In this document: positions 10,196-19,152 of the stretch, one piece after another
Layout of the letters: the number at the start of each line of letters is the position of its first letter
Numbering within the stretch: position 1 is the first letter of the stretch
DNA from: Gluconacetobacter tumulisoli
Lineage (GTDB): Bacteria > Pseudomonadota > Alphaproteobacteria > Acetobacterales > Acetobacteraceae
Assembly: GCF_014174155.1 (NCBI RefSeq)
Contig: NZ_JABEQM010000011.1
Location: 79,814-143,813, forward strand
DNA: 64,000 bases
Direction of reading: 5' to 3'
Position numbers and translations under genes: made by a program
The notes under the pieces: generated by a model
Told to the model about the DNA's origin: nothing
Databases searched by the model: none
What the model saw: the letters and a program-made list of their open reading frames with translations, nothing else

Positions 10196-11974
10196 TTACT
10201 GACGGATGAACTGGTTGATCTGCGCCGTCGTCTGCGGGCTGGCGGTGTCCGCACTCGCGGACTGCGCCAGCAGGCCGGACTGCCCGGTCTGACCGGTCTG
10301 ACCGGTCAGGTCCTGAAGGAATGCAAGGAAATCCACAACCCGACGATTGGCGGAGATGTCACCGTAGCCGCCGAGACCGCCATTGCCATATGTCAGGTCA
10401 ACGGCCGACGCCGCCGCGGAAATATGCAGCTTGACGGTGGGGGAGAGCGTTCCGCCCCGACGTCCCTCGACCGTGTCGATAAACGACTCAACCAGGCCAC
10501 CCGGCATGATGTAATGCGAATAGGACTGGAACGCCCGCGGGTTCTGCTGCGGATCGGGGTCGTAGTCCGTGCCGGCCGCCGTGTTCAGGTCGGTCGGATT
10601 TCCCATCACCAGGCCGCTGCCATAGTTCATGGGCTGGAAATCGCTGCGGATCCCCTTGCCGACGAACCCATACACCCCGTCCGGGCCGTCCACGCCGGCC
10701 GCGAATGTCGTGCGGTGGCTGATCGTGAAGATGTAATATTTCCCGTTATGGACATACATCTGCGGCCGTTCGGTCTGGTCATTGACGCAGTTTCCGGAAA
10801 TCAGCGGCGGCAGGAACTTCCACTTCGACAGGGAGCTGTTCTCGGCGATCGCCAGACCGATATTGGCCTTCTGGTAGTAGGCGCCGGAATCGAGCACCTG
10901 CTGCAGCGTTTCGGCATGCGGATCATTGGGTTGATAACCCAAGTCCGCTTCGGTGCAGTTCGCGACGCCGCGCGGACCACCGGTATTGCCTTCGAACACC
11001 ATGTAGTTCACGCCGGGGTGCTGCGGATCCTCGAAGGTGAACGGATCGCGGAAGCTGTAGAACTCGTTCTGCTGCCCCGTCTGGTAATACACGCCGTCCG
11101 GCTGCAGAAGCGGGGTGTGCCGCGTGAACCCGGTGAACCAGACATGATTGAAATCGGCATGGATCAGGCCGATCGTCTGGGTGATGACGGCTACCGGCGG
11201 CGTGATGTTGTTCGCGTTGGCATCGCGATTGAACGCCAGGTCCGTATAGAATACCGACACCCTGTTGCCGTTGGTATGGAGCAGGCGCGTCGAACCCGAC
11301 CATTCCGCCTGTTGCGTGTAGGTGGTGCCGGCGAAAACCTTCGCGCTGGCCCCGTCGGCGAAGAGGTGACCGCCGTAGGTCCAGCCGCCATTGACCGGCC
11401 GCTGGCTGGCCGGGATACCCGCGCGGCGATAGAAATAGCCGATACGGGCATGAACATGACGATCGTCGAAGGTATAGCCGGCATTGGGGTCGGCCGTCAG
11501 GCAGAAGATGACCTCCCAGCCGTTATAGCTGAACTGGGTGGCGTGCTTGTCGATCAGCGTCCACGTATCCCATACCCAGACGTCCGGATTGATCTGCGGA
11601 AAATCGGCCGGAATACTCGGCATCGTCAGCTGCGCCGGAATGGAATTCTGCCCGGCTGCGACGGTGGTATCCGAATGGGCCTTGATCTGAAGCGCATCGG
11701 CGCGCGTCCAGCGCGACGTGAAATCCGAAGCCGGATCATAGGCCTGCTGCGTATGGGTGCTGGGCAACGGAAAACCCGGCACGCCCGATAGCGAACGCCC
11801 GGGAAAGAGGGTGGCGCCTTGGGGCATCATGCCCGGACGGGGGGCGACGCGCGCGGCCTCCCGCGTTTGCACTGATACGGACTGGGCAAGCGCGCCCTGC
11901 GCGCCCGCACACAGGACCATGGACCCCGCCAATGCCATTTTCAGCATTGACCCTTTCCGGCGTACATTCGCCAT
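10196..11974 (-). CDS. lsdA: Levansucrase, glycoside hydrolase family 68
   Basis: Secreted fructosyltransferase (EC 2.4.1.10) that converts sucrose to levan and fructo-oligosaccharides. 592 residues from ATG 11974, with an ideal AGGAGG five bases upstream. Signal peptide to about residue 30 (ALAQ). Catalytic residues: nucleophile Asp136 (WVWDTW), transition-state stabiliser Asp310 (FRDPF), acid/base Glu402 (QTERPQ). Cys340 and Cys396 match the known disulphide pair. Each is one higher than the numbering I recall for the G. diazotrophicus enzyme (135/309/401; 339-395), so this is a close homologue. The C-terminus carries a repetitive (TGQ)n stretch before the end QINQFIRQ. In G. diazotrophicus the folded enzyme leaves the periplasm through the type II system encoded here. 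Confidence 0.96.
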   Translation of the reverse strand: MANVRRKGSMLKMALAGSMVLCAGAQGALAQSVSVQTREAARVAPRPGMMPQGATLFPGRSLSGVPGFPLPSTHTQQAYDPASDFTSRWTRADALQIKAHSDTTVAAGQNSIPAQLTMPSIPADFPQINPDVWVWDTWTLIDKHATQFSYNGWEVIFCLTADPNAGYTFDDRHVHARIGYFYRRAGIPASQRPVNGGWTYGGHLFADGASAKVFAGTTYTQQAEWSGSTRLLHTNGNRVSVFYTDLAFNRDANANNITPPVAVITQTIGLIHADFNHVWFTGFTRHTPLLQPDGVYYQTGQQNEFYSFRDPFTFEDPQHPGVNYMVFEGNTGGPRGVANCTEADLGYQPNDPHAETLQQVLDSGAYYQKANIGLAIAENSSLSKWKFLPPLISGNCVNDQTERPQMYVHNGKYYIFTISHRTTFAAGVDGPDGVYGFVGKGIRSDFQPMNYGSGLVMGNPTDLNTAAGTDYDPDPQQNPRAFQSYSHYIMPGGLVESFIDTVEGRRGGTLSPTVKLHISAAASAVDLTYGNGGLGGYGDISANRRVVDFLAFLQDLTGQTGQTGQSGLLAQSASADTASPQTTAQINQFIRQ

Positions 11975-12524
11975 TGAAACCTCCTGAGCAAAAGCTTGCA
12001 GGGCCGCGGCCAGGCCGCAACCGGTCATCATCGATAATCCGATGATTTACAAAGGATTCTCTTCCCTCATGCCCCTCGAGGCGTGGCGTAGAGGATCACG
12101 ATAATTTTATCTATGTCAAATTTATTTTAATTAAAATTTATCGGCGAAATTAAGGCACTCAAATACAGAACGAAAATTGTATTGGAAAACATCTCGTATA
12201 TGGAATGTATGTATTATATGTTAAAATAACAATATATCTTTATAAATAAAAATTGGAAAATAGAGGGGTTTCGGTGACAACCGAGTTGACGCCTCTTCGG
12301 GCTCCGTATCCGTCTGCGTGTCCGGCAACGCCGCCGCGTTCATTGAGCGGGTACGCAGCAGATGATCGGTAACCGACTACGGAACGGCCGATCGCTGCAA
12401 TGGTTTCCCGCCGGCTTCATCAAGCGCGCGAATCCGTCACCTGAAAAACGACGTCCCACGTCAGGCGGCCGGCAAAGCCCCGGAACCGATCTTTGAATGT
12501 TTTATCATAATATTTCTAAACTCG
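11975..12524. promoter_or_regulatory. Long AT-rich leader and promoter region upstream of lsdA
   Basis: A 550-base gap without a gene between lsdA and a LysR gene. The part at 12105-12270 is strikingly AT-rich against a GC-rich genome and contains the palindrome TTTTAATTAAAA (12125-12136). Closer to lsdA a 7-bp stem (ATCATCG 12027-12033, CGATGAT 12040-12046, 6-base loop) could form in the 5' leader. A TTGACA reads on the minus strand at 12119-12114 without a convincing -10. The stretch 12270-12500 returns to normal composition and shows no ORF or recognisable remnant. Confidence 0.5.
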
Positions 12525-13442
12525 TCACGGAATCCTGTCCCAGGGCGGTATCGGCCCGTAGCATTCGACCAGATGGTCGATCATCGCCCTGACCTTGAGC
12601 GGAACGGTCGCCGCCGGCGCGTAGACCGCATGCAGTTCCGGCCCCTCCATCATCGGTGCGTCCAGGCTCAATGCCAGCAGCTTTCCCGACCGCAATTCGT
12701 CGGCCACGATGAAGGTCGGCTGGTAGATGATCCCCTGCCCCGCAACCGCCGCCTCACGCAGCACGTCGCCATTATTGGCAGACAGGGGCCCGCGGATCGG
12801 AATTGTCCTGTCGCCCTTCGTCCCGAAGCTCCATCGGGTGGCGCCTACGGTCTCGCTCAGCGTGTAGCCGAGGCAGGCATGATGCTCCAGCTCCGCGATC
12901 GTCCGGGGTGTGCCGTGACGGGCGAGATAGGACGGGGCGGCGCACACGACGAAGCGGATCGGCGCCAGCCGGCGGATTCGCAGGCTGCTGGGCGTCATCT
13001 TGCGGATGCGCAGGGTCAGGTCCCAGCCTTCCTCGATCAGATCGACCGTCCGGTCGTTCAGGCCCAGTTCCACGGAAACCAGCGGGTAGCGCCGACTGAA
13101 TTCGGGCAGCAGCGGTGCGACATGGCGAATGGCGAAGGATACCGGCGCATTCAGGCGCAGCCGCCCGCGCGGCTCGTGCCGCTCGGCCGCGACGCCATGC
13201 TCCATTTCCTCCAGTTCCGACAGCAGTCTCTGGCAGCCATCGAGAAAGAGACGGCCGGCGTCGGTCAGGGACAGCCGCCGGGTGCTGCGATGGAGCAGCG
13301 GGACGCCCAGCCGCGCCTCCAGCGCCGCGACATGTTTGGTGACCATCGTCTGCGACAGCGACAAGGTACGGGCCGCCCCGGCAAAACTGCCCTGTGCCAC
13401 CACCCGGACGAACACCTGCATGCTGGTAATGCGATCGAGCAT
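12525..13442 (-). CDS. LysR-family transcriptional regulator
   Basis: 305-residue LTTR. The N-terminal winged helix begins MLDRITSMQVFVRVVAQGSFAGAA with the recognition-helix segment SLSQTMVTKHVAALEARLGV, followed by LHRSTRRLSLTDAG. The C-terminal two-lobed effector domain starts near RLRLNAPVSFAIRHV. It is divergently transcribed from the extradiol-dioxygenase gene at 13557 with a 114-base shared promoter region, the usual LTTR arrangement, so that gene and the YceI gene behind it are the likely targets. The sequence resembles the CrgA/DhcR-like group, but the inducer cannot be inferred. ATG start. Confidence 0.9.
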   Translation of the reverse strand: MLDRITSMQVFVRVVAQGSFAGAARTLSLSQTMVTKHVAALEARLGVPLLHRSTRRLSLTDAGRLFLDGCQRLLSELEEMEHGVAAERHEPRGRLRLNAPVSFAIRHVAPLLPEFSRRYPLVSVELGLNDRTVDLIEEGWDLTLRIRKMTPSSLRIRRLAPIRFVVCAAPSYLARHGTPRTIAELEHHACLGYTLSETVGATRWSFGTKGDRTIPIRGPLSANNGDVLREAAVAGQGIIYQPTFIVADELRSGKLLALSLDAPMMEGPELHAVYAPAATVPLKVRAMIDHLVECYGPIPPWDRIP

Positions 13443-13556
13443 ATCTCACACTCACGGTGCCATCTGACTTTCCAGATCGATGGATTATCGCAGCGTGGGT
13501 GAGGCAGCAATATCGCCCCGGGACAACGGCACCAACCGCAGGGAGGCAGACGCGCC

Positions 13557-14381
13557 ATGGCGATACGATCCATCATCCCCGACAACATGGCCCGGCAACC
13601 GGTACTGTTCCTGCCGCATGGCGGCGGCCCGTGCTTCTTCATGGACTGGCCGGACACGTGGGATCGCATGGCGGCCTATCTGCGCGGAATCGCGGCGACG
13701 CTGCCCCGCCGACCCGATGCGATCCTCGTGATGTCGGGCCATTGGGAAACCGTCGTGCCGACCGTGACCTCCGGCGCGCAACCGGCGCTGATCTACGACT
13801 ATCACGGGTTTCCGCCGCATACCTATCAACTGCGCTATCCGGCGCCCGGATCACCGGCGCTGGCGGCGCAGGTGCGGTCCCTGCTCGACAGGGCGGGGAT
13901 CGCCAACGCCGGCGATCCGACACGGGGATTCGACCATGGCGTGTTCATCCCGTTCATGCTGGCCTTCGACAAGGCCGACGTCCCAATCGTGGAATTGTCA
14001 TTGAAAAGCGACATGAACGTCGCGGACGAACTGCGCATCGGGGCGGCGCTGCACCCCCTGCGGGATCAGAACGTGCTGATCGTGGCAACCGGGATGACGT
14101 ACCATAACCTGAGCCACTTCATGGGCCGAAACCCTGAATCCGATGCCATCTCGCGGATGTTCGACGGGTGGCTGGCCGATGCGGTCGAAGCACCCGAAGC
14201 CGAACGGGACGAGGCCCTGCTGCATTGGGAGCGCGCGCCGGGCGCCCGGATCTGCCATCCGCGCGAGGAACATCTTCTGCCGCTGATGTTCGCCGCCGGT
14301 GCGGCCGGCGCCGATCGCGGACGACGCGACTACAGCGACATCGTCATGGGCAAGGCGTTGTCGGGCTTCCGCTTCGGCTGA
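13557..14381 (+). CDS. LigB/DODA-type class III extradiol dioxygenase
   Basis: 274 residues, the size of the 4,5-DOPA-extradiol-dioxygenase-like family (YgiD and plant DODA). Likely metal or catalytic histidines lie in LPHGGGPCFF (about residue 21), SGHWE (about 62), and DHGVFIPFMLAF (about 125), with later conserved segments ATGMTYHNL and HPREEHLLPLMFAAGAA. The fold cleaves catecholic rings with non-haem Fe(II) or binds zinc; YgiD-type enzymes act on DOPA-like compounds. The substrate here is unknown. Upstream is a divergent LysR gene; 60 bases downstream comes a YceI gene, possibly on the same transcript. Confidence 0.85.
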   Translation: MAIRSIIPDNMARQPVLFLPHGGGPCFFMDWPDTWDRMAAYLRGIAATLPRRPDAILVMSGHWETVVPTVTSGAQPALIYDYHGFPPHTYQLRYPAPGSPALAAQVRSLLDRAGIANAGDPTRGFDHGVFIPFMLAFDKADVPIVELSLKSDMNVADELRIGAALHPLRDQNVLIVATGMTYHNLSHFMGRNPESDAISRMFDGWLADAVEAPEAERDEALLHWERAPGARICHPREEHLLPLMFAAGAAGADRGRRDYSDIVMGKALSGFRFG

Positions 14382-14441
14382 CACCATCCTTCCGGCCCGC
14401 CCGGGCGGACCGTCTTCATTACCATAGGAAAGACCATTCAC

Positions 14442-15050
14442 ATGAAAAAGACCCTTCTGGGCGGCACCGTCGCCGCCGTCGGCTTGGTCGCGATGCTGCC
14501 CGGGGCCCAGGCCGTCACCGCATCACGCAGCGTGCAGGCCGGCAGCTACAGGGTCGAGACCACCCATACACAGATCATTTTCTCTCTGCTGCATTTCGGT
14601 TTCACCAGCTATTCGGGCATGTTTTCCGGCATCACGGGCACGTTGCAGCTTGATCCGGCACACCCCGCGGCCGCAAAGCTGGATGTCACCGTACCGGTAA
14701 ACAGCATCGCCACCACCAGCGACAAGCTGACGGGCGAGCTGAAGGGCGCGGACTGGTTCGATGCCGCGACATACCCGACCGCGACCTTTACCTCGACGAA
14801 GGTGACGCCGGCCGGCGCCGGCGATGCCGCGATCGCGGGTACCCTCACGCTGCATGGCGTCACGAAGCCGATCGTGCTGCACGCGCATTTCGTCGGCGCG
14901 GGCGTCAACCCGCTGGACAAGGCCTATACGGTCGGCTTCCAGGGCACCGTCACCATCAGGCGCAGCGATTTCGGGGTGAAGACCTATGTCCCGATGGTCG
15001 GCGACGAGGTCACCCTGACCATCGCCGGCGCGTTCGAAAAGCAGGACTAA
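14442..15050 (+). CDS. Periplasmic YceI family protein
   Basis: 202-residue lipocalin-like protein that binds an isoprenoid-type ligand in characterised members. Sec signal peptide MKKTLLGGTVAAVGLVAMLPGAQA. The fold is evident from GSYRVETTHTQIIFSLLHFGF at the start of the mature protein, then ADWFDAATYPTATFTS, GTLTLHGVTKPIVL and TIRRSDFGVKTYVPMVGDEV. AGGAAAG lies ahead of the ATG. It directly precedes a decayed cytochrome b561-YceI gene, so an original b561/YceI electron-transfer operon has probably lost its second member. Confidence 0.9.
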   Translation: MKKTLLGGTVAAVGLVAMLPGAQAVTASRSVQAGSYRVETTHTQIIFSLLHFGFTSYSGMFSGITGTLQLDPAHPAAAKLDVTVPVNSIATTSDKLTGELKGADWFDAATYPTATFTSTKVTPAGAGDAAIAGTLTLHGVTKPIVLHAHFVGAGVNPLDKAYTVGFQGTVTIRRSDFGVKTYVPMVGDEVTLTIAGAFEKQD

Positions 15051-15054
15051 GCCG

Positions 15055-15754
15055 ATGCCGGACGCGGTCGCCCGACCGGCGCGTCCGGCCGCCATGCCGC
15101 CGTCGCCATGGTCCTGCACTGGATCATGGCGCTGGGCACCCTGCCCTCGCCGTCGGGCCGGTCATGACGCATGCCCCTTTTGGCCCGCAAGCGTTTTCCA
15201 GCGGTATCAACTGCATAAATCGATCGGCATCACCGTCCTGCCGGCCGGCATCGTGCGCCTGCCGTGGCGGATCACCTGCCCGCCGTCGGCCTTGGCGTTC
15301 GCCACGCTGACGATGCAGACCGGCACGCCGTTCACGGGCCATTTCTCGCAATTCGTCGGCCAGATCGCGCTGGATCCGGATCACCTGGAAACGGGGCACA
15401 TCGTCACGATGGACAGCGCCTCGACCGGCAACACCCGGAGCGACATCGTCCGGCCCGGAAAGGACCGGTGCGATATTGCGCAATTTCCCGACGCGGTGTC
15501 CAGACCACGTCCATCCATGCCACCGGCCGCGACATGTTCGCGGTCGACGGGACGCTGACGCTGCGCGGGATCGGCAAGCCCGTGACGCGGCCCTTTACCC
15601 TGGCCATCGACGGCAACGCCGCCCACATGGCGGGCCGTGTCCAGCCGATCCGGACCGATTTCGGCGCCGGGCAGGTCGCTGGCCGACCGGTCAATGGGTC
15701 GCACCGGAAGTCGGGGTCGACATCGACCTGATGGCCCATCACGAAAAATCGTAA
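15055..15754 (+). pseudogene. Decayed cytochrome b561-YceI fusion gene
   Basis: Recognisable pieces of one gene are spread over different frames. At 15087-15170 one frame reads GRHAAVAMVLHWIMALGTL, the typical first helix of cytochrome b561, then hits a stop. At 15205-15275 another frame reads YQLHKSIGITVLPAGIVRL, the b561 haem-helix region. From 15340 comes YceI sequence (TGHFSQFVGQIALDPDHLETG), then after a shift SIHATGRDMFAVDGTLTLRG, and in a third frame the authentic YceI end WVAPEVGVDIDLMAH. Helices 3-4 of the b561 domain are missing, so it carries both internal deletion and several frameshifts. It starts four bases after the intact YceI gene. Confidence 0.85.
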
Positions 15755-16160
15755 CGACGAGGCGGACTGTGGGCACACCATTTTTCCAGACACGAAAATA
15801 ATATTTCCTATCCGTCGCGCGGAAGCGCGAAGAGATCACGACGACCAGACCCGCCGCAATCAGCGGCACATCCGGCACACCCTGCACCGTTTCACCCGCA
15901 GAGTCCCATTCCATGAATCCTTGCATGTGCGACACCGATCACGAGCACGACAGGGCCGGAAACCGCCAGACGATTTTTCGTTTAGGACCCATCGCCGATA
16001 CCGCACCAGTGCCGGGAATGCGGTCGCGACCGTAACCGCCGATCGGTCCGCCGCCATCAATCCATTACATCGTCCCGGAACATGGAAGGCAGGCCGCCAT
16101 TAAAAAACTGTCCATAAGCCCGATTTTACTATCGGCGTTCTTACGCACCATGGAAATAAT
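15755..16160. other. Intergenic gap between the b561 remnant and the SatP gene
   Basis: 406 bases with no supportable gene. A short frame from ATG 15914 (MNPCMCDTDHEHDRAG) encodes only about 40 residues and has no good ribosome site, so it is not called. A small GC hairpin (CGCGCGGAAGCGCG) lies near 15817-15830. The last 60 bases become AT-rich and should hold the promoter of the transporter gene. Confidence 0.5.
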
Positions 16161-16799
16161 ATGACACAAATGAGACATGGTATGGTGGAAATGACACGAG
16201 GAACTTCCTCCCAATTTGCAAACCCCGGGCCGCTGGGCCTGATGGGTTTCGGCCTCACCACGGTCCTGCTGAACCTGCATAATGCCGGATGGATTCCGAT
16301 GGGATCGGCCATTCTGGCCATGGGACTGGTGTTTGGCGGACTGGCGCAGATCCTGGCCGGCCTGCTGGAGTATCCCAAGGGCAATACGTTCGGCCTGACG
16401 GCCTTTACCTCTTACGGCGCATTCTGGCTGTCGCTGGTCGTTCTGGTCTGCCTGCCGCAGGTGGGGCTCATGCCGGCCTCGACCCCGCCGCTGATGGCGG
16501 CGTACCTGTTCATGTGGGGGATCTTCACGTTGATCCTCTTTATAGGCACGTTGTCGGCTTCCCGCGCATTGCAGGTCGTGTTCGGCTCGCTGGTCATCCT
16601 GTTCATGCTGCTGGCGGCGGCCGAGCGGTCCGGCAATCCGGCCCTGACGGTGATTGCGGGATATGAAGGCATATTCTGCGGTTTTTCGGCCATCTATGTT
16701 GCGATGGCCGAAATCCTGGAATTCCAGTTCGGCCATGCCATCCTGCCGCTGGGGACCATGCCACGTCCCCGCGCCAGCCATGCGATCGGCGCGCTGTAA
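16161..16799 (+). CDS. GPR1/FUN34/YaaH (SatP) family acetate transporter
   Basis: 212-residue membrane protein with six predicted helices. The family signature is close to the N-terminus: [18 protein letters not shown] (SatP proteins carry NPAPLGL). Later helices read [49 protein letters not shown] and [16 protein letters not shown]. Relatives transport acetate and succinate with protons; in acetic acid bacteria they are linked to acetate uptake or resistance. Several ATGs (16161, 16170, 16182) are possible starts. A strong terminator follows, so it is monocistronic. Confidence 0.9.
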   Translation: MTQMRHGMVEMTRGTSSQFANPGPLGLMGFGLTTVLLNLHNAGWIPMGSAILAMGLVFGGLAQILAGLLEYPKGNTFGLTAFTSYGAFWLSLVVLVCLPQVGLMPASTPPLMAAYLFMWGIFTLILFIGTLSASRALQVVFGSLVILFMLLAAAERSGNPALTVIAGYEGIFCGFSAIYVAMAEILEFQFGHAILPLGTMPRPRASHAIGAL

Positions 16800-16862
16800 G
16801 CATCGCCGGGATAACCCTGCGGGGCAATAATCGAAAATTTCTTCGCTACATGCTGCTTTCAG

Positions 16863-16891
16863 CGCCCGCGCATCAGTGCGGGCGTTTTTTT
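16863..16891 (+). terminator. Rho-independent terminator of the SatP gene
   Basis: Stem CGCCCGC/GCGGGCG with an 8-base loop (GCATCAGT), followed at once by seven T residues. It lies 64 bases after the SatP stop codon. Confidence 0.9.
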
Positions 16892-17003
16892 GACGTGCGT
16901 GCCGGGACAACCATGGTCGTTCCCAGCTTTCACGGACCGGTTCCGCTATCCCCGCACGTATCGCAGCAGAACGGTACGGACAACCGCCTGCGCCGGCAAC
17001 CAA

Positions 17004-17135
17004 TCACGCCCGGTCATAGGCATTTTTCGGACCTGCCGCGTCGTCCGGAACCGGATCGCCCGCCAGCACCCCCAGCCCAAAGCCCAGAAGCGAGCCAACC
17101 AGAAGCAGGACAACGGCAGAAAGACATTTTTTCAC
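17004..17135 (-). CDS. Small single-pass membrane protein, hypothetical
   Basis: From GTG 17135 the minus strand encodes 43 residues: a KKC start, one strong hydrophobic segment (LSAVVLLLVGSLLGFGLGVLA) and a short charged tail DPVPDDAAGPKNAYDRA. AGAGAG lies nine bases upstream of the start. The Gly-rich helix and short acidic tail look like a genuine small membrane protein. The same frame extends upstream to 17270 but without coding character. No function can be assigned. Confidence 0.4.
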   Translation of the reverse strand: MKKCLSAVVLLLVGSLLGFGLGVLAGDPVPDDAAGPKNAYDRA

Positions 17136-17619
17136 GGCACTCTCTTTTCCGAACACTGGAGCAGCGGCGACGAGCCCTCCATGTAGACTTTTTTTCTGAC
17201 ACATTAAGTAATAAAGTGTCACGGCGAAGGAACGCCGATGCCACCGCGCAGCGGCCCCGTTCCGGACCATCGCGCCAGGACCCGATGCAAGGCCTCGCTC
17301 TTTATTACGATATAATTACAAAATGAAAATGTCAGAACTCTTTTGAAAATGTGGTCCCTTGCGGGAAAGCGGAACGCAGGGAAGCCTCGGGTGTGTGTGT
17401 TGCCGAGCACCGAAGCGAGGCGTGGCCTATGGGCCGCTCGCCACCGAGCGCAGAAAACACCCGTCGGATCGCCGGCAGCGCGCATTTTCAAAAGGGCTCC
17501 CTACGTTGAATTATTCCTTCGTCCCCGCGTTTCCTTCATCCAGGGAGCCTAAAATAAGCTTGGTGTTCCCCTGTGGGGGCTCTATTGCGTAGCTTCGTCG
17601 AAAACAGCCCCACGCGATC
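17136..17619. other. Intergenic region with a 155-bp inverted-repeat element
   Basis: No convincing gene in 484 bases. 17280-17345 is locally AT-rich (TTATTACGATATAATTACAA). The inverted-repeat element at 17340-17494 is listed separately. The remainder up to 17619 is the upstream region of the lipoprotein gene. Confidence 0.5.
17340..17494. repeat. 155-bp element bounded by 12-bp perfect inverted repeats
   Basis: CTTTTGAAAATG at 17340-17351 recurs inverted as CATTTTCAAAAG at 17483-17494. The interior is GC-rich and self-complementary (GGCGTGGCCTATGGGCCGCTCGCC; CTCGG ... CCGAG) and holds a GTGTGTGTGT run at 17391-17400. No ORF with coding character lies inside, and no target-site duplication is obvious. 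It could be a MITE-like remnant or a structured RNA. Confidence 0.5.
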
Positions 17620-18696
17620 ATGAACAGATATTTTCACCACCTTTTTCTGTTGCCGTTGTTATTTGTTCTGGGAGGGTGCAATCCAATCGGGCCCACACGG
17701 CTTGACCAGGATCAGAGCGACTATTCGCGGGCATTGACCAGTTCGGGCAAGCAGCAGACGCTGTTGAACGTCGTCCGCCTGCGCTATGCGGACACGCCGG
17801 GGTTCCTCGACACCACACAATTGATCTCGGGCTATCAGCTTCAGCGCAACCTGTCGGTCGGGATCGGAACCTACTCCCTGGCCAGCCGGCCCTATGGCGG
17901 CGCGGGCGTCCAGCTTCAGGAAAGCCCCACCTTCACCTTTCAGCCGGTTACCGGCGATGCGTACGCCCAGAGCTTCTTGCGTCCCCTGCCGCCGGGCAAT
18001 CTGCTGCCCCTGGCCATGGGCGGCCTGCCGATTGACGTTCTGTTCCGGCTTGCCGTGCAATCCATCAACCTGATCAACAATGCGGGTGCGCTCGGCAGCG
18101 ATGTCGGGCGGGGCTCTCCGGTCTTTTTCGACCTGATCCATGACCTGCGGCTTCTGCAAGTGGCCGGCCTGCTGGGTATCCAGCTGGAGCGCGGCCCGGA
18201 CGCGACAGGCAAGGATCCGACGGCCGATCGCGTCTTCCTGTCGATCGCCTCGACGGACGATCCATCCCTGGCGCAGGTGGTCCATGAAGTGCGCCATATT
18301 CTGGGCATGGCCCAGAACGACGAACGCGTGGAGGTCGTCTATGGCGGCGGGCGGCCGCGCCGGGGCCAGATCAGGCTGCTGACCCGCACGATACTGGGCG
18401 TTCTGGGGCAGATCGCCTACCAGATCGACGTGCCGCAGGAAGACATCACCTCTGGCCGCACACGCCCCAGGATCAAGCTGATCGGCCGGGAAACGAAACC
18501 CATCGTCGTCATCCATGTCACCAGGGAGCGACCGCTGTCCGTCTTTTCCTGGACCACCTACAATCACAAATATTACTGGATCGCCGACAACGATTTCGAC
18601 AGCAAGCTGGCCTTTACGATGCTGCAGATTCTTCTGGAACTGTCGAAGACCAGCAAGGGCCCCAGCACGATCGTGACGATCCCCGTCAGCGGATAG
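17620..18696 (+). CDS. Conserved outer-membrane-type lipoprotein, function unknown
   Basis: 358 residues. Signal peptide with lipobox (MNRYFHHLFLLPLLFVLGGC, acylated Cys at residue 20). The mature part opens with DQSDYSRALTSSGKQQTLLN followed by VVRLRYADTPGFLDTTQLIS, then a region with low-complexity turns (SRPYGGAGVQLQESPTFTFQ) and a C-terminal alpha/beta portion ending FSWTTYNHKYYWIADNDFDS and LLELSKTSKGPSTIVTIPVSG. I recognise this as a lipoprotein type found in several alphaproteobacteria but cannot name a function. It is monocistronic, with 266 bases of empty sequence before the tRNA. No catalytic motif is visible. Confidence 0.8.
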   Translation: MNRYFHHLFLLPLLFVLGGCNPIGPTRLDQDQSDYSRALTSSGKQQTLLNVVRLRYADTPGFLDTTQLISGYQLQRNLSVGIGTYSLASRPYGGAGVQLQESPTFTFQPVTGDAYAQSFLRPLPPGNLLPLAMGGLPIDVLFRLAVQSINLINNAGALGSDVGRGSPVFFDLIHDLRLLQVAGLLGIQLERGPDATGKDPTADRVFLSIASTDDPSLAQVVHEVRHILGMAQNDERVEVVYGGGRPRRGQIRLLTRTILGVLGQIAYQIDVPQEDITSGRTRPRIKLIGRETKPIVVIHVTRERPLSVFSWTTYNHKYYWIADNDFDSKLAFTMLQILLELSKTSKGPSTIVTIPVSG

Positions 18697-18962
18697 AGGA
18701 CACGTCGTTCCTTCACCACCGGGCCCCGTATGCCGCTTCGACGACCCGCGTGCCTTGCTGTCGCGGGAAGGAACGTCAATACAATCCGGGAGGTTGGATC
18801 GAACACCGTATATTGCCCGACCGCGAGGAGTACATCCCGCAGGCTTGATCGAGACGGCGACGCTGAATTGCACAAAACGAGAACAAATATACTGGAGAAT
18901 GGCGCAAAAGGGGTAAAAAACCAAACCTTTTGAGACGCTATGATGCTGATTTATATGGATTT

Positions 18963-19048
18963 TGGTGGAGGGAGTTGGATTCGAACCAACGTAGGCGTAC
19001 GCCAGCGGATTTACAGTCCGCCCCCTTTAGCCACTCGGGCATCCCTCC
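18963..19048 (-). tRNA. tRNA-Tyr (GTA)
   Basis: Minus-strand sequence folds as a class II tRNA with long variable arm. Acceptor stem GGAGGGA pairs with TCCCTCC; the anticodon loop reads ACTGTAAAT, giving anticodon GTA; the T-arm carries GGTTCGAATCC. The 3' ACCA is encoded. The long variable arm and GTA anticodon identify tyrosine. Confidence 0.97.
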
Positions 19049-19152
19049 GTGTGACAGGGTGGTTAGGACCATCCGGACGACGTGTCAATGCCCTTGTCCG
19101 CCTCTGCGCACGATGGCGTGACGGACGGCGCGGTTCGGCCTATATCGAGGCC

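Noticed and set aside
12270..12520. Possible insertion-sequence remnant in the lsdA upstream region
   Set aside because: No transposase fragment, terminal repeats or target duplication could be read.
15914..16036. Short Cys/His/Asp-rich frame (MNPCMCDTDHEHD)
   Set aside because: About 40 codons, no Shine-Dalgarno, neighbouring sequence is pseudogene debris; not enough to support a gene.
17391..17400. GTGTGTGTGT run as phase-variable repeat
   Set aside because: Only five units and not in a coding frame or clear promoter spacer.
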